DNA from: Actinoplanes italicus
Lineage (GTDB): Bacteria; Actinomycetota; Actinomycetes; Mycobacteriales; Micromonosporaceae
Length of the DNA: 64,000 bases
Direction: 5' to 3'
NCBI RefSeq assembly: GCF_003001815.1
Contig: NZ_PVMZ01000019.1
Coordinates: 174,658 to 238,657, forward strand
A program made the position numbers and the translations under genes. Below the pieces are notes generated by a model. The model saw only the letters and a list, made by a program, of their open reading frames with translations, was not told where the DNA came from and did no database searches. Within the stretch, counting starts at the first letter, position 1. Every line of letters begins with the position of its first letter. Positions 58,676-64,000 of the stretch are shown here, piece after piece.

Positions 58676-59668
58676 GTGAAGCGGATCGGGATCATCGGCA
58701 CCGGCATCATGGGCGCCGACCACGCCCGGCTGCTGACCGACGCGGTCTCCGGAGCGTGCGTCGGCGGCGTGTTCGACCCCGACGCCGAGCGGGCCGGGGG
58801 AGTGGCGGCCCGCAGCGGCGGGGCGCGGGTGTTCGCCGACCCGTACGCGCTGATCGGCGACGACGGTATCGACGCCGTGCTGATCGCCTCGTCGGACGCC
58901 ACCCACGAGGAGTACGTGCTGGCCTGCGTGGCCGCCGGCAAGCCGGTGCTCTGCGAGAAACCGCTCGCGCCGACCACCGAGGGCTGCGCCCGGATCCTGG
59001 AGGCCGAGGCCGCCCACGGCAGCCGGCTGGTCACGGTCGGGTTCATGCGGCGGTTCGACCCCGGCTACACCGACCTGAAGGCGGTGCTCGACGGCGGCGA
59101 GGTCGGCATCCCGCTGATGATCCACCACGTGCACCGCAATCCCGCGGCCGTGCCGGGCATCCCCGGCTCGGCACTGATCACCAACTCGGCGGTGCACGAG
59201 CTGGACATCACCCGCTGGCTGTTCGGCGAGGAGATCACCGAGGTCGCCGTGCACACGCCCCGTCCCAGCGGCCGGGCCGGCGGCACCCGGGACCCGCAGC
59301 TGCTGATCCTCACCACCGAGTCCGGTGTGCTCGCCGACGTCGAGATCTTCGTCAACGCGCGGTACGGCTACGAGGTGCGCTGCGAGCTGGTCGCCGAGGA
59401 GGGCACGGTGACTCTCGACGCACCGCCGCCGACATCGCTGCGCCGGGGCGGCCTGCACGCGCGCGAACTGCCGGCCGACTGGCGTCCCCGGTTCGCCGAG
59501 GCGTACCGCCTGGAATTGCAGGACTGGATCGACGGCACCGGCCGGGGAGCAACCGCCTGGGACGGTTTCGCGGCCACCTATGTGGCACAGGCCTGCGTCG
59601 CGGCGTTGGAAAGCGGCGAACGGCACGTTGTTGGCATGCCGTCAATTCCGCGCCTGTACCGGGGGTAA
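58676..59668 (+). CDS. iolG: Gfo/Idh/MocA-family inositol 2-dehydrogenase
   Basis: NAD-dependent dehydrogenase of 330 residues oxidising myo-inositol to 2-keto-inositol. Rossmann loop GIIGTGIMGADHARLL, the EKPLAPT lysine motif of Gfo/Idh enzymes and HELDITRWLFG with the catalytic His are present. GTG 58676 is chosen over GTG 58622 (which overlaps iolE) because GGAAGG is 6 bp upstream and the extension is absent in homologues. Last gene of the operon; iolA and a transporter are not in the window. Confidence 0.92.
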   Translation: MKRIGIIGTGIMGADHARLLTDAVSGACVGGVFDPDAERAGGVAARSGGARVFADPYALIGDDGIDAVLIASSDATHEEYVLACVAAGKPVLCEKPLAPTTEGCARILEAEAAHGSRLVTVGFMRRFDPGYTDLKAVLDGGEVGIPLMIHHVHRNPAAVPGIPGSALITNSAVHELDITRWLFGEEITEVAVHTPRPSGRAGGTRDPQLLILTTESGVLADVEIFVNARYGYEVRCELVAEEGTVTLDAPPPTSLRRGGLHARELPADWRPRFAEAYRLELQDWIDGTGRGATAWDGFAATYVAQACVAALESGERHVVGMPSIPRLYRG

Positions 59669-59766
59669 TTGCGCAGCAGGCTGAATAATCAAACTGTGAT
59701 ACCCCGCGTCGGCGAACGGCGGACCGGGATCTCGCAATGCTGCAATAAAAGCGGTTCAATGAGTGG

Positions 59767-61506
59767 GTGCTGTTTGGGAATGAGGGCGGGCTGACCGATA
59801 ACGACTTCACCGACAGGGTGCGTGCGGCCCTCGATCGGGAAGTTCGCGGCATCCTCGCCGAGACCGGCCTCTCGTGGCGGGCCATGCAGCACCGCCGCCT
59901 CGCCGAGCGGATCAAGACCCTGGCCGCCGCCTGGCGCCTTCTCGGCACCCCCGCGCCGCCGCGGCAGGCGGCTGTGCTGCTGGGGGCCGCGGAGCGTCTG
60001 GCCGGCCTGCTGCGGGAGCGGCAGAATCCGGGCGGACTGTTCCGCGGCGGTGACAACATCGACTCCCCGCCGGACACCGCGGCCGGCGTCAACGACCTCG
60101 CTGACGCCGCCCTGCTGCTGCGCCGTGCCGGCGACCCGGCCGCGGGGCCGCTCGCCGACACGCTCGGGCAACTGCTGGCCGCCGCCACTCCGGCGTTGCT
60201 CACCGGCGGTGTGCACACCCCCAGCCACCGGTGGGAGCTGTCCGCCGCGCTGGCCCGCCTGCACCGGCTCGACCCGCGTCCGGAGCTCGCCGGGCGGGCG
60301 GGGCAGTGGCTCGCCGAGGGCGTCGACGTCGAGGACGGGCTCTACTCCGAGCGCAGTGCCGACTACGCCGCCCACGTCTCCAACCCCTCGCTGATGATCA
60401 TCGCGGAGGTGTTCGACCGGCCCGGTCTGCTCGGCCACGTGGAGCGGAACCTGACCGCGACCCTCGACCTGCTGCTGCCGGACGGCACCGTGGAGACCGT
60501 CCTGTCACGCCGCCAGGACCAGCGCGGCCGGGTCCGGCTCGAGGCGTTCCTGCTGCCGCTGCGGGTGATGGCGGCGCTGCGATCGCGCCCGGATCTGGCC
60601 TGGGCCGCCGGGATCGCGCTGGAGCAGGGCATCGAATCACCCGGCACGGCCGCCGCCGAGTTGCTGCTGTGCCCGGTGGCCGGTGCGGTGCTGCCACCGT
60701 CGGCGCCGCCGCTGCGGCCCAGACTGCGGCACTTCCGGTCGGCCGGCACGGTGGTGGCGCACGGCCCGGCCACGACCGCCGTGGTGTTCGGCGGCTCGGA
60801 CTACTCGCGTCACCGGCGGATCCGGTCCGGGCTGGCCAACTCGCCGACGTTGCTGCGCCTGCACGCGGGTGCCGCCGTGCTGGACAGTGTCCGGCTGTCC
60901 CGTACGTTCTTCGGTGTCGGACCGTTCCGCGCCGACGGCCTGGTGCTGGAGCCGGGACCGGTGGCGGTGATGCGCGAGTCGGTGACGGCCGCCTACTACC
61001 AGCCGCTGGCGCCCGAGGACCGTGACGAGGGCGGCCGCTACCGCCTCGGTGACGACGGCCGTTTCAGCGCCGCGATGTCCTTCGGGCGCCGCGCCCGCGA
61101 CGAGGTCACCCTGAACACCACCGTCCGCGTCGCGCTCCGTGAGGAGGCGATGGAGGTCGTCGGTGAGGGCCTGGTCGAGGTTGCGGTCGAGATGTCCGGG
61201 GCGACCGTGGACTGGGCTCTTGAACTGGCGTTCCGGCCCGGCGGCACGATGACCGGCGCACGGGCGCTGGGTTCCGGGCGGTGGGTGCTCGAGGAGGGGC
61301 CGGCCACGTACCGCGTGGGCGGTGACGAGCTTCGCGTGACGGTGGCCGAGGCGCCGGGAATGCCCGCGGAGTCCGACCCGGTCTATCACCCGGGTGAGGA
61401 CTACGAGTTCCTCGGCGGGACTGATGCGGTAGTGGGGGAGTTGCTTTACGTGACCGGAAAGTCCCCCTCCCGGCTACGGCTGCGGATCGACGTGGCAGTC
61501 ATTTAG
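59767..61506 (+). CDS. probable alpha/alpha-toroid protein, heparinase II/III-like
   Basis: Protein of 579 residues without signal peptide. The N-terminal part is helix-rich with repeated Leu/Ala-rich pairs (DLADAALLLRRAGDP, WELSAALARLHRL, ADYAAHVSNPSLMIIAEVFDRPGLL), as in alpha/alpha toroids. The C-terminal part is beta-rich (about 300-579: VVAHGPATTAVVFGGSDYS, VTLNTTVRV). The combination resembles heparinase II/III-type lyases, but I see no catalytic motif that settles it. It is 98 bp after iolG on the same strand. The start is uncertain (GTG 59767). Confidence 0.5.
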   Translation: MLFGNEGGLTDNDFTDRVRAALDREVRGILAETGLSWRAMQHRRLAERIKTLAAAWRLLGTPAPPRQAAVLLGAAERLAGLLRERQNPGGLFRGGDNIDSPPDTAAGVNDLADAALLLRRAGDPAAGPLADTLGQLLAAATPALLTGGVHTPSHRWELSAALARLHRLDPRPELAGRAGQWLAEGVDVEDGLYSERSADYAAHVSNPSLMIIAEVFDRPGLLGHVERNLTATLDLLLPDGTVETVLSRRQDQRGRVRLEAFLLPLRVMAALRSRPDLAWAAGIALEQGIESPGTAAAELLLCPVAGAVLPPSAPPLRPRLRHFRSAGTVVAHGPATTAVVFGGSDYSRHRRIRSGLANSPTLLRLHAGAAVLDSVRLSRTFFGVGPFRADGLVLEPGPVAVMRESVTAAYYQPLAPEDRDEGGRYRLGDDGRFSAAMSFGRRARDEVTLNTTVRVALREEAMEVVGEGLVEVAVEMSGATVDWALELAFRPGGTMTGARALGSGRWVLEEGPATYRVGGDELRVTVAEAPGMPAESDPVYHPGEDYEFLGGTDAVVGELLYVTGKSPSRLRLRIDVAVI

Positions 61507-61707
61507 AAAAGCGGAAGAAAGTGTGACGCGAGTAGCGGCACGGAGTGATGAAGCGTCACCCGTGAATGAACAAAACGCGATCTTCTCCAATGTCCCTCGC
61601 CGCGAGAAGAAATTCATCGAGGAGATGGTCGTGGGCATTTCGGCATCCACCGGAAAGCGGCCATCGCGGGACCGGCACGGGTGGTCTCCTCCCGGTGCGG
61701 CTGCGGA
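61507..61707. other. intergenic region without recognised elements
   Basis: Contains the 3' ends of the convergent toroid and chemoreceptor genes' neighbourhood; no ORF, hairpin or promoter I can support. Confidence 0.5.
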
Positions 61708-63294
61708 TCAGTGCTTGAAACCGTCGACCAGGCGGCTCAAGTCGTCGGCCATCGACGTCAGGTCGGCGGCGGCCCGCTGCGTGATCCGGGCGCTCGCCAC
61801 GGTCGCGGTGGCGACCTGCGCCACCCCCGAGACGGTACGGGCCACGTCGCCGCTGTTCGTGGCGGCCTCGGCCACCGACCGGGTCATCTCGGCCGTCGTG
61901 GCGGTCTGCTCCTCGACGGCCGAGGCGATCGTCGTGGTGTAGTCGCTGATCTGCCCGATCACCCCGGTGATCTCGCTGATCGCCGCCGACGCCGCGCCAC
62001 TGGACGACTGGATCGCCCCGATCCGGGCCGTGATGTCCTCGGTCGCCTTCGCGGTCTGCTGCGCCAGCTCCTTGACCTCGCCGGCCACCACGGCGAACCC
62101 CTTGCCCAGCTCACCGGCCCTGGCCGACTCGATCGTCGCGTTCAGGGCCAGCAGGTTCGTCTGCTCGGCGATCACCGTGATCAGGTGGACCACCTCGCCG
62201 ATCTCCGCGCTCGCCGTGCCCAGCTCCTCGACCCGTGCGGTCGTCTCCCGGGCCACCGACATGCCCTGCTGGGCCACCTGAGCGGCCTGTCCGGCACTCG
62301 ACGCGATCTCGGTGATCGCCGCGGTCATCTCCTCGGCCCCGGCGGCGACGCTCTGCACCCCGGCGCTGACCTCCTCGCTGCTGTGCGACGCCGCGTCGGC
62401 TCGGTCCTCCGCCTCGGCGGCGCCGGTCAGCAGCTGCGTGCTCACCGACGACAGCTCGGTGGCGGCCGTCGACAGCGCCACGGCGACCTGAGCCATCCGC
62501 TCGACACTGGCGGCCACCGCTGTCGTACCGGTATCCAGTTCGGTGGCCATCCGGCCCAGCTCGTCGCGGCCGGCGACGTCCGCGCGTACCGTCAGATCGC
62601 CGGAGGCCAACGCAGTGGTGACCCGCCGCACCGACGTCAGGGTGCCCATGATGCCGCGTACCACCAGCAGCGCCATGCCCAGCGCCGTCGCAAGACCCAC
62701 GGCCAGCAGAATGATCATCGAGGCACGCGCGGACCGGTAGGCCGCCGCCGTGTCGGCCCGTTTCTCCGCGGCCACCCTCGTCTCGATCGACACCAGCTCT
62801 TCGAGTGCCCCGGCTGCCGCGGTCAGCGCCGGCCGGCCGGCCTTGTCCCGGGCGGCCTCGAAACCGCGCATGTCGTGGGCCATCGCGAGCGGCATCAGGT
62901 CCTGGTCACGGACCTCCCGCAACTGCTCCAACGCGGTGCGGAAATCCTGCACCGCCGCTTCCCGGCCGGTCATGTCCGTGGCGGTGTATTCGCCGAACAC
63001 CCGGTCGACCGTCTCGTCGGCCGAGGCCATCGCCGCCCGGTCCTCGGTCGCGGTGGTCTGCCCGCGCGTGATCGCAAGGTCCAGCACCGCGGCCCACGAA
63101 CGTTGAACCTCCTTCTGCACCGTGCCCAGCTGCGCGACCGGCACCAGATTGTCGCGGTACAGGTACTCGGCGGCGTCGGCCATCTGCGACATCCGCTGCA
63201 TGCCGACCACCCCGATCGAGGCCGCCGCCACCCCGGCGACCCCGACCGCCGCGTAGATCTTCAACCGCACCGAAAGATCGTTGAACCAGCGCAC
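61708..63294 (-). CDS. methyl-accepting chemotaxis protein
   Basis: Chemoreceptor of 528 residues. Helix TM1 (about 12-32), a helical 4HB-type sensor domain, TM2 (about 192-212), a HAMP domain and a long signalling coiled coil with the highly conserved hairpin tip EQTNLLALNATIESARAGE-GKGFAVVA (about 386-412). Signals to CheA/CheW encoded elsewhere. GTG 63294 follows GAGG. A dyad TGTGGA/TCCACA (63315-63335) lies upstream and may be an operator. Confidence 0.93.
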   Translation of the reverse strand: MRWFNDLSVRLKIYAAVGVAGVAAASIGVVGMQRMSQMADAAEYLYRDNLVPVAQLGTVQKEVQRSWAAVLDLAITRGQTTATEDRAAMASADETVDRVFGEYTATDMTGREAAVQDFRTALEQLREVRDQDLMPLAMAHDMRGFEAARDKAGRPALTAAAGALEELVSIETRVAAEKRADTAAAYRSARASMIILLAVGLATALGMALLVVRGIMGTLTSVRRVTTALASGDLTVRADVAGRDELGRMATELDTGTTAVAASVERMAQVAVALSTAATELSSVSTQLLTGAAEAEDRADAASHSSEEVSAGVQSVAAGAEEMTAAITEIASSAGQAAQVAQQGMSVARETTARVEELGTASAEIGEVVHLITVIAEQTNLLALNATIESARAGELGKGFAVVAGEVKELAQQTAKATEDITARIGAIQSSSGAASAAISEITGVIGQISDYTTTIASAVEEQTATTAEMTRSVAEAATNSGDVARTVSGVAQVATATVASARITQRAAADLTSMADDLSRLVDGFKH

Positions 63295-63378
63295 CGGACA
63301 CCTCGCCTTCCGTGTGGACAGCTGCTCTCCACACCATCGGCACCACGCCGGTGCGGCGTAGCCGATGCGGTGGGCCGG

Positions 63379-64000
63379 TCAGTATCGGCGGCGCAGGACC
63401 ACCGCACTCCGGTCGGCGGTGGGCACACCGGACCCGGCCTTGACGACGCCGTCCGACCCGGCGCGGGTGGCGTGCAGGGGATCGGCGGTGTCCAGCAGGA
63501 TCTCCCACATCTGCCCGTAGGCGTCCTCGGGCAGCACGAACTCGACCGGCTCGGCGGAGGCGTTGAACAGCAGCAGGAACGAGTCGTCGGCGATCCGTCC
63601 CCCGAGTGCGTCCGGCTCGTGGATGCCTTCCCCGTTCAAGAACACGGCGATGGTACGGACGTCGTGCGCCGCCCAGTCCGCCTCCTCCATCGGCCGGCTG
63701 TCGCGGCGCAGCCAGGCGATTCCCGGCAGCTTCGCCTCACCGACCGGCTCCCCGGTGAAGAACCGGCGCCGCCGGAAGATCGGATGGTCGGCGCGCAGCG
63801 CGGTGAGCCGCCTGGTGAAGCCCGTGAGCACGTCGTACCGCCCGGCTTCCGCCCAGTCGACCCAGGCGATCTCGCTGTCCTGGCAGTAGACGTTGTTGTT
63901 GCCGTGCTGGGTGCGGCCCAGTTCGTCACCGTGGGCGATCATCGGCACGCCCTGGCTCAGCAGCAGCGTAGCCAGGAAGTTCCGTTTCTGGCGTTCGCGC
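63379..64000 (-). CDS. glgX: glycogen debranching enzyme, 3' part
   Basis: C-terminal 207 residues, truncated by the window edge at the 5' end. The visible part begins RERQKRNFLATLLLSQGVPM and contains HGDELGRTQHGNNNVYCQD, the GlgX segment after the catalytic residues, then the beta-sandwich domain (DDSFLLLFNASAEPVEFVLP). The enzyme removes alpha-1,6 branches from glycogen limit dextrin. The GC-rich stop region lies 84 bp before the chemoreceptor gene on the same strand. Confidence 0.92.
   Translation of the reverse strand, partial: RERQKRNFLATLLLSQGVPMIAHGDELGRTQHGNNNVYCQDSEIAWVDWAEAGRYDVLTGFTRRLTALRADHPIFRRRRFFTGEPVGEAKLPGIAWLRRDSRPMEEADWAAHDVRTIAVFLNGEGIHEPDALGGRIADDSFLLLFNASAEPVEFVLPEDAYGQMWEILLDTADPLHATRAGSDGVVKAGSGVPTADRSAVVLRRRY

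Noticed and set aside
61523..61942. Plus-strand frame at the chemoreceptor end
   Set aside because: Mostly antisense to the chemoreceptor gene; no features.

Overview
The window is high-GC actinobacterial DNA. Codon third positions are almost always G or C, GTG and TTG starts are frequent, several genes look leaderless, and there are many secreted polysaccharidases with CBM2 modules, a GlnR-like regulator and WXG100 proteins. Together these point to Micromonosporaceae, most probably Actinoplanes. The tandem rubber-oxygenase locus would fit a rubber-degrading Actinoplanes. This assignment is inference from gene content, not a database match.

Layout. 0-5.4 kb: M1 aminopeptidase, methyltransferase, acyl-CoA thioesterase-like lipoprotein, NUDIX hydrolase. 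5.4-9.5 kb: secreted BNR protein and a GH127 beta-L-arabinofuranosidase with a ricin-type lectin domain, each behind a promoter overlapped by a dyad. 9.5-10.1 kb: a gene-free cluster of four kinds of short repeats, including three copies of a 57-bp inverted-repeat element. 10.1-12.4 kb: TmrB-like P-loop protein, GlxA-type AraC regulator, isochorismatase-fold hydrolase. 12.4-19.4 kb: cellulose and hemicellulose block with a GH9-CBM3-CBM2 cellulase under a perfect CebR-type box, an ankyrin protein, a catalase-like protein, a CBM2-GH5 cellulase and a secreted GH43. 19.4-20.5 kb: MerR regulator with a textbook 19-bp-spacer promoter.

20.5-28.3 kb: a compact type VII secretion-like locus. It holds a membrane Ser/Thr kinase, a divergent FHA protein with a possible DNA-binding C-terminus, a 1439-residue FHA/FtsK-SpoIIIE ATPase, a WXG100 protein and a longer WXG protein with a hydrophobic tail. 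Two copies of an 18-bp palindrome sit in front of the ATPase and the WXG100 gene. No eccB, eccD, eccE or mycP homologue is visible. This is the best candidate for a little-described system. 28.3-31.3 kb: GlnR-like regulator, MFS transporter, membrane protein.

31.3-41.2 kb: two same-strand operons. One is kinase/SDR/SDR/acyl-CoA dehydrogenase, an ACAD10/11-like pair. The other has two latex-clearing protein (Lcp) genes followed by a two-subunit molybdenum oxidoreductase of OxiAB/IorAB type, with a divergent TetR regulator. 41.2-47 kb: D-amino-acid oxidase, a 45-codon remnant resembling the N-terminus of inositol-phosphate synthase, HIT protein, NAD-dependent epimerase, GGDEF protein, DinB-like protein and MarR regulator. 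47-51.7 kb: CBM2-GH5-X2-CBM46 glucanase, cytoplasmic GH43 and LacI regulator, with one shared motif upstream of both glycosidases. 52.4-59.7 kb: GntR regulator and a myo-inositol operon (iolC, aldolase, iolB, iolD, iolE, iolG). 59.8-64 kb: a probable toroid-fold protein, a chemoreceptor and the 3' part of glgX.

No tRNA, rRNA, CRISPR array, intact transposase or replication origin was recognised.
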